Notes under the pieces: model-generated | What the model was told of the DNA's origin: nothing | Databases searched by the model: none | Seen by the model: only the letters and a program-made list of their open reading frames with translations | Made by a program: the position numbers and the translations under genes | Shown: piece by piece, positions 1-7,410 of the stretch | How the letters are laid out: each line of letters opens with the position of its first letter | How positions within the stretch are numbered: position 1 is the stretch's first letter | DNA from: Pisciglobus halotolerans | GTDB lineage: Bacteria; Bacillota; Bacilli; Lactobacillales; Carnobacteriaceae | NCBI RefSeq assembly: GCF_900113675.1 | Contig: NZ_FOQE01000024.1 | Coordinates: 1 to 36,729, forward strand | Length of the DNA stretch: 36,729 nucleotides | Reading direction: 5' to 3'

Positions 1-174
1 CTACATCAACAAAATAGGAGCACGAGACAACAACGCAAACGGAAACAGCTGGTTCGTTTATCCTCGATATTGCATGAAAAAACACAACAGTCAGTCGGTG
101 CAAAAGAGGGAACTATTCCCTTATATGCCGCTCATTCATCGGCAATGGGGCAACTAGTAAAAAGTTTTCGTTAA
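1..174 (+). CDS. C-terminal end of an unrecognised protein (partial)
   Basis: The frame is open from base 1 to a TAA at 172-174 and gives 57 residues; the start lies left of the window. The visible part is rich in Gln, Arg and Lys at its beginning (LHQQNRSTRQQRKRKQ) and has no motif I can assign. It is followed at once by two stable hairpins, as expected at the 3' end of a transcript, which supports it being a real gene end. Its product is unknown. Confidence 0.4.
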   Translation, partial: LHQQNRSTRQQRKRKQLVRLSSILHEKTQQSVGAKEGTIPLYAAHSSAMGQLVKSFR

Positions 175-180
175 CTCCTG

Positions 181-260
181 TCTGTTTGGGGAAGGTTCCT
201 TGTTTTGGGAACGTTCTCCAAACAGATAGGCCAGCAAACGGCAGAGCCGTGCGGTAGCTG
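181..260 (+). other. Two consecutive GC-rich hairpins after the first gene
   Basis: Hairpin 1 pairs 181-192 with 215-226 (12 bp, one G-T pair) and continues inside with 195-199 against 208-212. Hairpin 2 pairs 232-235 with 257-260 and 238-242 with 246-250 around an AGA loop. Neither is followed by a T-tract, so they are not typical intrinsic terminators. They may be a 3' end stabiliser, a weak terminator or part of a small RNA. Confidence 0.4.
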
Positions 261-366
261 ATGAGTGTACAAAAATAGAAAGCCTAAACTAGCTTAGTAA
301 AAGGATGCCCGAGAAAAACTTGACACATACATACTCACACATTTTCTTTCTTACACGCATTTCTTC

Positions 367-375
367 TGTTATAAT
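367..375 (+). promoter_or_regulatory. Extended -10 promoter
   Basis: TGTTATAAT (TG, one base, TATAAT at 370-375) is a strong extended -10. There is no good -35 at 17 bp; a TTGACA at 320-325 is too far upstream to pair with it. The predicted start near 382-385 coincides with the foot of the hairpin at 385. Confidence 0.55.
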
Positions 376-384
376 AGACATATA

Positions 385-440
385 GGGACATCCTCCTGAT
401 TTTGTGTGGTAACTTAATTATACAGGATGTCTCTTTTTTT
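385..440 (+). ncRNA. Putative ~56-nt transcript consisting of one terminator hairpin
   Basis: GGGACATCCT (385-394) pairs with AGGATGTCTC (424-433; one G-T pair) across a 29-nt loop, followed by seven T (434-440). It begins where a transcript from the promoter at 367-375 should start, so the predicted RNA is little more than this stem-loop. The loop starts CCTGA, and with the stem forms CCTCCTGA, which is complementary to a Shine-Dalgarno sequence. It could be a small RNA, or an attenuator for tag, which starts 118 bp downstream. 441-558 holds nothing clear apart from the tag ribosome binding site. Confidence 0.45.
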
Positions 441-558
441 GTGTCTATTTTTGTAACATATCTATTGTACCTCTACAAGTCAAGAAAAATGACAATAAAA
501 ATTTGAGAAAAAGTAGAGGGATCAGAAAAAAAGACAAAAAAGAAATGAGGAAACCAAA

Positions 559-1107
559 ATGAAACGATGTACTTGGGCAAAAACAGCCTTAATGAAGAAA
601 TACCATGATGAAGAGTGGGGAAAGCCGCTGCATGACGATCAGGCTTTGTTTGAACAATTGATTTTAGAAACGTTGCAAGCCGGTTTAAGCTGGGATACAG
701 TGTTGAAAAAACGTGAAGATTATCGAGCAGCACTTGATCAATTTGATCCGCAAAAAATTGCTCAATATGATGAAAATAAAATCACAGAACTTTTGCATAA
801 CCCAAAACTGATCCGACATCCTTTAAAAATGAAAGGCATTGTTAAAAATGCCAAAGCTTTTTTAGCAGTGCAAAAAGAATGGGGAACTTTTGATGCATTT
901 TTATGGTCTTATGTTAAAGGACAACCTATGATTCATCATTTCAAAGAGGAAACAGGACGTCCTTCAAAAAATGACCTATCAGAACAGCTGTCAAAAGATA
1001 TGAAGAAAAAAGGCTTTTCTTTTGTTGGACCAGTGATTTGTTACGCTTTTCTTCAAGCAACTGGTGTCATAAATGATCATATTGATTCGTGCAGCTTTAA
1101 ATATTAA
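559..1107 (+). CDS. tag: DNA-3-methyladenine glycosylase I
   Basis: Base-excision repair enzyme that removes 3-methyladenine from alkylated DNA. The 182 residues cover the whole family length. The Zn-binding set of the Tag family is present: Cys4, His16 (in YHDEEWG), and His174 and Cys178 in NDHIDSC at the C terminus. The core LETLQAGLSW with Glu37 and the following VLKKRE motif match Tag closely. A GAGG ribosome binding site lies 8 bp before the ATG. The gene stands alone; upstream is the short terminator-like transcript, and no clear intrinsic terminator follows. Confidence in the function is high because all metal ligands and the active-site segment are intact. Confidence 0.95.
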   Translation: MKRCTWAKTALMKKYHDEEWGKPLHDDQALFEQLILETLQAGLSWDTVLKKREDYRAALDQFDPQKIAQYDENKITELLHNPKLIRHPLKMKGIVKNAKAFLAVQKEWGTFDAFLWSYVKGQPMIHHFKEETGRPSKNDLSEQLSKDMKKKGFSFVGPVICYAFLQATGVINDHIDSCSFKY

Positions 1108-1262
1108 ACATGTCCAAAAGGTTATCAATCAGAGTTAAAAGAGATTGTCAATCCTAAGTGCTAAAAAAAATAGCAAGTTGTGAACGAAATTCAACAATGA
1201 CTGGAACTATCGTTATTAAATGTTCCTGTAATATAACCGATACGTTTCTGAGATGTAGGTTG

Positions 1263-1271
1263 TGCTATACT
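1263..1271 (+). promoter_or_regulatory. Extended -10 promoter of the NlpC/P60 hydrolase gene
   Basis: TGCTATACT (TATACT at 1266-1271) is an extended -10; the -35 region is poor. The predicted start near 1278 gives a leader of about 78 nt before the GTG start at 1356. Confidence 0.5.
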
Positions 1272-1303
1272 GGCTTCGTTGCTAAAAAAGGACTAAACGG
1301 TAT

Positions 1304-1321
1304 TTGTAAATAACGTTACAA
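1304..1321. promoter_or_regulatory. Inverted repeat in the leader, possible operator
   Basis: TTGTAA (1304-1309) and TTACAA (1316-1321) form a perfect 6-bp inverted repeat with a 6-bp spacer, lying between the predicted transcription start and the ribosome binding site. The half sites resemble the TGTAA core of WalR sites, but WalR boxes are direct repeats, so the assignment is open. Confidence 0.3.
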
Positions 1322-1355
1322 AAAAATGATGATAAAATTTTGGAGGAAAAACAAC

Positions 1356-2918
1356 GTGAAGATGAAGAAAAAGCTATTCACTGTAGCAGTATTAGGAACA
1401 ATGATGACAAGCTCCCTTGTTTTGCCGACCAGCGTAAGTGCTGCATCTTATGACACTAAAATTGAAGAAGCTAAAAATCAAGCTGAAAAAAGCCAACAAC
1501 TAATCGACCAAAAAAATCAAGAATTGAATTCTTTAAAAGAAAAAAGTTCAACAACGAAAAACGAATTACAATCTCTTTCAAGTTCAATTGCTGCGAATGA
1601 AGCAAAAACTGCCAAATTAGTAAAAGAAATGGAAACAACGAAAAAAGAAAGAGAAACTTTACTTAAAGAAATTGCTGAACTTGAAAAAAATATTGAAAGC
1701 CGCAATGAACAGTTGAAAGAACAAGCACGTGTTGTTCAAGTAGACGGCGAAACACAAAATTACTTAGACTTTATTATCGAAGCAGAATCGCTAGGCGATA
1801 TCATTGGACGAATCAATGTAGTCAGTGAACTAGTAGGTGCTAATAAGACACTTGTTCAAAAACAAGTAGACGATAAAAAAGCAGTAGAAGGTAAAAAAGA
1901 AAAAACAGAACAGACAATTGTACAACAAGATACATTAGCTGGGGAATTGGAAATGCTTCGTTCTGAAATGGAAAAGCAAGCTTTGGATAAAGAAGTGCTT
2001 GTAGCTCAATTGGCGCTTGAAACTTCTACAGCAGAAGGCGATATCGCTAAATTCTCTGAGATGAAGAACAGTGCTGAACAACAAGTTGCGCAATATACAA
2101 GTGCACAAAAAGAAGCAGAAGAACAAGCTCAATTGATTGCTGCTCAACAAGCTGAACAAGAAGAACAAGAAGCTCAACAAGCCAAAGAAGCTCAAGAAAC
2201 ACAGGAAACACAAGTGGCATTGGCTGCTGAAGAAAGCCAAGAACAACCAGCTGAAAGTACACAAGAGACAACAACAGTTGCAACTAATGAATCTCAAAGC
2301 TCAGCAACTTCAGCAAATAAGACGACGAACACACAAGCACAAAGCAGCTCAAGCTCAAATACAAGTGCAAAGAAAAATGAAACGAGCCATTCAAGCTCAA
2401 ATCATTCAAATGCAACTGCTTCAAGCTCAAGTCAATCAAATTCAAACAGCTCAAAAACAAACAGTTCATCTTCTTCAAACCAAACTAGCGAGAAGAAAGA
2501 TAAACCAAAACAAGAAGCACCAAAACAAACAGTATCATCTGGAAGCGTCTTGTCTGTGGCTGCTGAAATCGTAAGTAAGAACCCTAGCAATCAAATTCCT
2601 TATGTATGGGGCGGAACGACAATGAGCGGATTTGACTGCTCAGGATTTACACAATATGTGTTTGCTAAAGCTGGAAAATCACTTCCTCGTGATTCTAGAG
2701 CACAATATAGTGCTTCTACTAAAATTTCTAGCCCACAACCTGGAGACTTAGTCTTCTTTGGTAAATCTTCTAGCCCAAGCAGTATTTTCCACGTGGCCAT
2801 CTACACAGGCGGCGGCAATATGGTTGGTTCTCAATCAAGTACAGGACCAGCTTATAAAAATAGCTTCAAGACGAATGCTTATTGGGGAAAATTCCACGTT
2901 TTCTATGGAAGATTTTAA
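1356..2918 (+). CDS. Secreted SagA/PcsB-type NlpC/P60 peptidoglycan hydrolase
   Basis: Exported cell-wall endopeptidase, expected to cleave stem peptides and act in cell separation. The start is placed at GTG 1356, 9 bp after GGAGG; an upstream ATG at 1326 precedes that site. From GTG the protein has 520 residues: a signal peptide (basic KMKKKLF, hydrophobic core, likely cleavage after VSAA near residue 30), a long coiled coil (about 32-250) as in SagA and PcsB, a Glu/Gln-rich then Ser/Asn/Thr-rich linker (about 250-400), and a C-terminal NlpC/P60 domain. The catalytic pair is Cys428 (FDCSGF) and His479 (FHVAIYTG); the usual third polar residue is not obvious in GGGNMVGSQSS. It is closest in layout to enterococcal SagA. 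A strong terminator follows. Confidence 0.93.
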   Translation: MKMKKKLFTVAVLGTMMTSSLVLPTSVSAASYDTKIEEAKNQAEKSQQLIDQKNQELNSLKEKSSTTKNELQSLSSSIAANEAKTAKLVKEMETTKKERETLLKEIAELEKNIESRNEQLKEQARVVQVDGETQNYLDFIIEAESLGDIIGRINVVSELVGANKTLVQKQVDDKKAVEGKKEKTEQTIVQQDTLAGELEMLRSEMEKQALDKEVLVAQLALETSTAEGDIAKFSEMKNSAEQQVAQYTSAQKEAEEQAQLIAAQQAEQEEQEAQQAKEAQETQETQVALAAEESQEQPAESTQETTTVATNESQSSATSANKTTNTQAQSSSSSNTSAKKNETSHSSSNHSNATASSSSQSNSNSSKTNSSSSSNQTSEKKDKPKQEAPKQTVSSGSVLSVAAEIVSKNPSNQIPYVWGGTTMSGFDCSGFTQYVFAKAGKSLPRDSRAQYSASTKISSPQPGDLVFFGKSSSPSSIFHVAIYTGGGNMVGSQSSTGPAYKNSFKTNAYWGKFHVFYGRF

Positions 2919-2943
2919 TCAACCAAACATTCAATAAACAAAA

Positions 2944-2986
2944 ATGCTTGAACATTGTCAAAAAAGACGATGTTCAAGCATTTTTT
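2944..2986 (+). terminator. Intrinsic terminator of the NlpC/P60 gene
   Basis: A 12-bp perfect stem (2944-2955 with 2970-2981) extends inward by four more pairs (one G-T) to an AAAAAA loop and runs into TTTTTT. Confidence 0.93.
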
Positions 2987-3041
2987 CTTTAGATTTATGA
3001 TAGGTTCTGCAATGTTTAACAGGTTCTTTCCCTTACACTAT

Positions 3042-3072
3042 AAAAAAGAGCATGTTGTTCATAACATGCTCT
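3042..3072 (-). terminator. Intrinsic terminator of pepF (minus strand)
   Basis: GAGCATGTT (3048-3056) pairs with AACATGCTC (3063-3071). On the minus strand the stem is followed by six T (complement of 3042-3047). It lies about 120 bp beyond the pepF stop. Confidence 0.9.
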
Positions 3073-3192
3073 CTAAATTTACAATAAAGTAGATCATTCA
3101 AATCAACAAATTTTTTCATTTCAATCTGCTTACGGACTGAGTTTAAATGAGTTGAAACGAGTGGGTATCGCTTTTACAAGCATGAAAATTTT

Positions 3193-5007
3193 TTACTCAT
3201 TGACGTATGCTTCTGTCAGTGATAAGAAAGTTTCTACATCTTTTTCCATAATTTTAATACCGGATTCCCAGAAATCAGGTTTTGTCAGATCTACACCTAA
3301 ATGCTTCATTGCAAGGTCTTCTGTCGTCATGGAACCTGTGTCGCGTAGAAGAGCGATGTATTGATCTTCAAAATCGGCACCTTCTTCTAGTGAACGCGCA
3401 TAGATACCTAGACTGAATAGATAGCCGAATGTGTAAGGGAAATTGTAAAAAGGAACATCAGCAATATAAAAATGCAGTTTGCTGGACCAAAAAGCAGGGT
3501 GGTAACTGCCTAATGCATTTTGATAAGCTTCTTTTTGTGCTTCCGTCATGATCTCATTTAAACGTTCTCCAGTAACGATGCCTTGCTTCCGTTCTGTGTA
3601 AAAACGTGTTTCAAATAAGAAACGAGCATGAATGTTTAGGAACATAGCTAGTGCATTTTGCATTTTTGTGTCTAATAAAGTTATGCGTTCTTCATCTGTT
3701 TCAGCATCTTTGACTGTTGCGTCTGCTACAATCATTTCGGCAAAAGTTGAAGCCGTTTCTGCAACATTCATGGCATAGTGTTGATTTTTTATAGGCAAAT
3801 CTCTCATAACATCACTATGGAAAGCATGTCCAATTTCATGAGCCAGAGTAGCGACTTCATTTGGAGAGTTTGAGTATGTCATGAAAATGCGAGATTCTTG
3901 ACTTTCTGGCAAATCAGAACAGTAGCCGCCTGGTGCTTTTCCTGGTCTGTCTTCTGCTTCAACCCAGCTGTTTTCAAGCGCATATTTAGCAAAATCAGCC
4001 ATTTTAGGGCTAAATTTGTTAAAATTATCAATGATGAAATCAACGCCCTCATCAAAAGTATAATGTTTTGGTTCTGCCTGTCCCATTATGATAGGCGCTT
4101 CAATATCTTGCCAGTCCAGCTTTTCTTTTCCGAACAAAGCTGCTTTGCGGTTTAAGTAGTCAACAAAAGGCTGTTTGTGCCGACTGACAGATTGCCACAT
4201 TGCATCGAGTGTTTCTTGTTTCATTCTATTGTATTCAAGCGGACGTTTTAAAAAGTCATCGACATGATGAGCTTTGTAGTTGGCTAAACGGAAGCCAGCC
4301 AGGTGATTTAGTGTATCTGCAAATAAAGAAGTATCGTTGCTCCAAGCTGTTTCCCATGCTGCAAAGACTTGTTCTCGTACTTCAGGATCAGGATCACCAT
4401 ACATTTTGTTTTGAGCTTGGCCAGCGGAAAGCTCAATGGTTTGCCCTTCTTTATTTGTATAAGGGATTTTCACTTTTGCTACTAAGGAATCGTAATGGTT
4501 GCTCCATCCTTGAAATCCATCTACAGATAGTTGATTGATCAAAGCCTCTTCGCGCTCGCTCAGCAACTCTTTACCATGAGTTCGACTTTCATCTAAGACA
4601 AAAGCAATGGGTTGGAAAGAAGAATGCTCCAGCAAATGTTCCCATTCTTCATCTGAAAAAGCTACGAATGCTTTATTTAATATCGTTGCGATGGTTTGTT
4701 GACGGCTCATGAGGTCAAATAACTTTCCATATAAAGCAACAGCATGTGTATCGTTAACATTAGCGGAATGAACAGCTTCTACAAAAGTAAAAGCTTGCGT
4801 CAGACCATTATCTAGCTTGTCTTGGACATTTAGAATTTCTTTTAATCTATCATACTCAGGCTTGTCCTCTTCTGGTTTCCATTGTTGGACTTGAGTAGAC
4901 AAAGTAGTTAACTCTTTTTCCATTTGAGTGATTTTTTCTTTCAGTTGCGGAGATTGACTGCCGCCGGGGAAAATGGATCCAAGATCCCAATTAATGCTAT
5001 ATTTCAT
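3193..5007 (-). CDS. pepF: Oligoendopeptidase F family metallopeptidase (M3B)
   Basis: Cytoplasmic zinc peptidase of the pepF/M3 family that degrades peptides of roughly 7-20 residues. The 604 residues match the family length. The zinc motif HEIGH is at 390-394 within ATLAHEIGHAFHSD, and the third ligand is a Glu near 417 in NVAETASTFAEM. The C-terminal part (PFYNFPYTFGYLFSLGIYA) is the conserved M3 substrate-pocket segment. The minus-strand ribosome binding site GGAG sits just before the ATG. The gene is transcribed alone, toward the NlpC/P60 gene, with facing terminators between them. Family members differ in specificity, so the exact substrates cannot be read from the sequence. Confidence 0.95.
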   Translation of the reverse strand: MKYSINWDLGSIFPGGSQSPQLKEKITQMEKELTTLSTQVQQWKPEEDKPEYDRLKEILNVQDKLDNGLTQAFTFVEAVHSANVNDTHAVALYGKLFDLMSRQQTIATILNKAFVAFSDEEWEHLLEHSSFQPIAFVLDESRTHGKELLSEREEALINQLSVDGFQGWSNHYDSLVAKVKIPYTNKEGQTIELSAGQAQNKMYGDPDPEVREQVFAAWETAWSNDTSLFADTLNHLAGFRLANYKAHHVDDFLKRPLEYNRMKQETLDAMWQSVSRHKQPFVDYLNRKAALFGKEKLDWQDIEAPIIMGQAEPKHYTFDEGVDFIIDNFNKFSPKMADFAKYALENSWVEAEDRPGKAPGGYCSDLPESQESRIFMTYSNSPNEVATLAHEIGHAFHSDVMRDLPIKNQHYAMNVAETASTFAEMIVADATVKDAETDEERITLLDTKMQNALAMFLNIHARFLFETRFYTERKQGIVTGERLNEIMTEAQKEAYQNALGSYHPAFWSSKLHFYIADVPFYNFPYTFGYLFSLGIYARSLEEGADFEDQYIALLRDTGSMTTEDLAMKHLGVDLTKPDFWESGIKIMEKDVETFLSLTEAYVNE

Positions 5008-5175
5008 AAACTGCTCCTTCTTTCTTGCACATTTTTGATAACAGATGAATTAAATAGCTTTTTGATCTTTTTAAAATGATTCCTAAAAACAATTGTAGAA
5101 TGAAAAACTGTAAAAATCTATCAAAATCATATAAAATAAAGAAAAATCATATAACAGCGTCAGAAAGGAAATAAA

Positions 5176-5691
5176 ATGAAAAAAGAAACAAAGGGCAATC
5201 TATTTATTGGTTTAGCATTTGCGGTCATGCTTGTGCTGTATTACAGTTCTTCTCAATCTTACGAAGATCAGTCAATGACTGGATTGCTGGATAGATGGCT
5301 AGCAAATGAACCTTTAAAAGAATTTTTAAGTCCGATTCAATTTACATATGCAGGAAGCGAAGTCAGCATACATGCTCAAGGATATAGTGCATTTGTTGAA
5401 TTTTTTATTCGTAAAGCAGCTCATTTTGGTTCTTATTTTTTACTTGCTTCATTCTGGTTGCTAGGCCTTAAAGAAAAGATGACTAGCCTTCCTTTAACAG
5501 CTGTTCTCTCATGGCTGTTAGCAGTGGGCTATGCTTCTTTTGATGAATTTCATCAAAGCCTTACACCAGACCGGACACCACTGCCTCAAGATATCGTCCT
5601 TGATAGTGTAGGAGCTGCAACCGGATTAGCCATTTGCTTGATCTTTATTTATGCAACAAAGAAAAAACGTAAAAAAAGAAAAAGAAAATAA
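5176..5691 (+). CDS. VanZ-like family membrane protein
   Basis: Small integral membrane protein of the VanZ-like family, named after the teicoplanin-resistance accessory protein VanZ; most members have no assigned function. The 171 residues include an N-terminal membrane segment (about 8-24), the signature RKAAHFGSYFLLASFWLLGL (about 79-98), a further span near residues 107-120, and the DEFHQSLTPDRTPLPQD motif followed by a glycine-rich last span. The C terminus is extremely basic (KKKRKKRKRK), probably cytoplasmic. AAAGGA precedes the ATG. It is divergent from pepF and 174 bp before yebC. Nothing nearby suggests glycopeptide resistance, so a general envelope role is more likely. Confidence 0.85.
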   Translation: MKKETKGNLFIGLAFAVMLVLYYSSSQSYEDQSMTGLLDRWLANEPLKEFLSPIQFTYAGSEVSIHAQGYSAFVEFFIRKAAHFGSYFLLASFWLLGLKEKMTSLPLTAVLSWLLAVGYASFDEFHQSLTPDRTPLPQDIVLDSVGAATGLAICLIFIYATKKKRKKRKRK

Positions 5692-5784
5692 ATAAGGCTA
5701 ACGCAAAACAAAAATGGAAGAGAAAAAAATGTCTTTTACGAAAAAGAGTAAGGAAAAGTGATACGATCAAACGTATAATGAACA

Positions 5785-5813
5785 TTGCCGAAAAGCGTTT
5801 TTTTTGGTAAAAT
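5785..5813 (+). promoter_or_regulatory. Promoter of yebC
   Basis: TTGCCG (5785-5790), a 17-bp spacer and TAAAAT (5808-5813) with an extended TG one base before it. The leader is about 45 nt. Confidence 0.7.
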
Positions 5814-5865
5814 AAGAAGTGCTGTTTTAGCATAAAACTAATAAGAATGAAATGAGGGATTTTGA

Positions 5866-6591
5866 ATGGCAGGACATTCAAAGTGGAATAATATTCAAGG
5901 TCGTAAAAATGCACAAGATGCAAAACGCGGTAAGATTTTTCAAAAAATCTCAAAAGAAATTTATATGGCTGCGAAAAGTGGTGGACCTGATCCCAATTCA
6001 AATCCTCAATTACGCTTAATGATCGATAAAGCAAAAGCAAATAACATGCCTAATGACAATGTTAATCGAGCGATCAAAAAAGCTACTGATGCTGGACAAG
6101 GCGAAAACTACGACGAAGTTACTTATGAAGGGTATGGACCAAATGGCGTTGCTATTTTAGTGCATACATTGACTGATAACTTGAATCGAACAAACACGAA
6201 TATAAAAGTAGCATTTAATAAAAATGGCGGTTCCCCAGGTGAAAAAGGCTCAGTTAGCTACATGTTTGACCGCAAAGGATATATTGCGATCGAACGAGAA
6301 GGCTTAAACGTGGATGAAGATACCATGTTGATGAGCGTGCTAGAAGCCGGTGGAGACGAAATGGAAACCTCCGATGAAGTTTTTGAAATCTATACTGATG
6401 CTGCCAATTTTGCTGAAGTTCGGGATGCTTTGGAAGAGGAAGGATATACTTTGGCAACCGCAGAAGTAACTATGCTCCCACAAGTAGAGGTAGAATTGCC
6501 TGAAGACAAAAAAGCGCAGTTGGAACAATTAATTGAAAAACTAGAAGACGATGATGATGTAAATGAAGTCTTCCACAATGCAGCCATGTAA
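5866..6591 (+). CDS. yebC: YebC/TACO1 family protein
   Basis: Full-length YebC family protein (241 residues) with the invariant start [20 protein letters not shown] and the conserved [20 protein letters not shown] and NKNGG segments of the three-domain fold. The family was long annotated as DNA-binding regulators (PmpR); more recent work on bacterial members and mitochondrial TACO1 points to helping ribosomes through proline-rich stretches, a role overlapping EF-P, which is also encoded in this window. GAGGG precedes the ATG, and a good promoter lies at 5785-5813. In lactobacilli yebC commonly sits next to comGA, as here with one small gene between. A hairpin with a short T-tract follows. Confidence 0.95.
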   Translation: MAGHSKWNNIQGRKNAQDAKRGKIFQKISKEIYMAAKSGGPDPNSNPQLRLMIDKAKANNMPNDNVNRAIKKATDAGQGENYDEVTYEGYGPNGVAILVHTLTDNLNRTNTNIKVAFNKNGGSPGEKGSVSYMFDRKGYIAIEREGLNVDEDTMLMSVLEAGGDEMETSDEVFEIYTDAANFAEVRDALEEEGYTLATAEVTMLPQVEVELPEDKKAQLEQLIEKLEDDDDVNEVFHNAAM

Positions 6592-6606
6592 ATACAACTT
6601 TTACTT

Positions 6607-6639
6607 AGATCCCTATTCAGAAACAGAATAGGGATCTTT
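6607..6639 (+). terminator. Hairpin terminator after yebC
   Basis: AGATCCCTATTC (6607-6618) pairs perfectly with GAATAGGGATCT (6626-6637), but only three T follow, so termination may be partial. 6640-6875 holds no other recognisable element. Confidence 0.7.
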
Positions 6640-6875
6640 AACGTTATTTTTACATTAGAACCTGATATGCATGAAAAAGTCTTAATTTTCACCTATATTC
6701 ATCTTAATGACCGAACAAAAAATAATCTATCTCATTCAATGGAGAGCAAGTCTGGAGATTGAATTCTTTTTTCTTTATGATTAAAATAAGACATGAACGC
6801 GACAAAAAATGCTCATTTCACTGATCTATAAGCCAAGTCTCTAATAGTCAAATAAAAAGAAAAGGAGGGAAATGA

Positions 6876-7187
6876 ATGTCTGCAAATAACTGGCTGAAAA
6901 TCGTTGAAACATTTAAACATTTTCAGAACAATCAATTACGCAAGCACCCAGATACAAAAATCAAGTTGAACCTCGTTGAAAGACACGCCCATTTGAAACT
7001 TGTTGCTGAAGCTTATCGCGACATCTTCAATGAAAGCGGAGAACGGGAACGGATGGAGACTTTAGAAACCAAAACACTTTTTGTTGCCTACAAAGATGCG
7101 GTTCAAGGGGAAACAGAATTGATGGAACTCTATGACTTTTTAACAAAAGAATTCTTAAATGGCAAGCAAGAATCAACAGAAAAATAA
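6876..7187 (+). CDS. Unrecognised 103-residue soluble protein
   Basis: I do not recognise this protein. It starts at ATG 6876, 7 bp after a strong AGGAGG; a nearer ATG at 6872 runs into a stop within six codons. The sequence is highly charged, has no signal peptide or membrane span and reads as mostly helical: WLKIVETFKHFQNNQLR, HLKLVAEAYRDIFNES and ELMELYDFLTKEF are amphipathic. The good ribosome binding site, its own terminator at 7213-7244 and even codon use support expression. It lies between yebC and comGA but is separated from comGA by that terminator, so it is probably not part of the pilus operon. A small helical adaptor or immunity-type protein is possible but unproven. Confidence 0.75.
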   Translation: MSANNWLKIVETFKHFQNNQLRKHPDTKIKLNLVERHAHLKLVAEAYRDIFNESGERERMETLETKTLFVAYKDAVQGETELMELYDFLTKEFLNGKQESTEK

Positions 7188-7212
7188 ACTTACCAACATA
7201 GCAACCATACGA

Positions 7213-7244
7213 AAGAAGCTGAGAAAAAATCAGCTTCTTTTTTT
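7213..7244 (+). terminator. Intrinsic terminator before comG
   Basis: GAAGCTGA (7215-7222) pairs with TCAGCTTC (7230-7237), extended by A-T pairs, followed by seven T. It isolates the comG operon from upstream transcription. Confidence 0.92.
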
Positions 7245-7410
7245 GAATCATAAAGTTGACTAGAAAATGAAGAATGCAGCAAACTGAAAGTGGTCAATAA
7301 CAGAGAAAACATGAATAATTAAAAACATTTATAAATTGACGACAAAAAAAACGGAAACCATTTATTTTGCAGATATTAATACTGAAAGATCAAATAATGG
7401 AGGTGAACAA

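Noticed and set aside
320-375. TTGACA at 320-325 as the -35 for TATAAT at 370
   Set aside because: The spacing is 44 bp, far from the required ~17 bp.
2137-2574. 145-codon open frame in a second plus-strand frame of the NlpC/P60 gene
   Set aside because: It lies wholly in the low-complexity linker; the repetitive codons lack stops in several frames and there is no ribosome binding site.
3152-4538. Open frames antisense to pepF
   Set aside because: They overlap a full-length conserved peptidase gene, and their translations show no family features.
5176-5691. Glycopeptide resistance by the VanZ-like protein
   Set aside because: No vanA/vanH/vanX or linked regulators are present; VanZ-like proteins are widespread and mostly unrelated to resistance.
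6667-6762. 31-codon frame between yebC and the 103-aa gene
   Set aside because: No ribosome binding site, no promoter and no distinctive composition.
7310-7318. Possible competence sigma box (CATGAATA) before comGA
   Set aside because: It matches the streptococcal TACGAATA box at only 6 of 8 bases and lacks the central CG; not strong enough to list.
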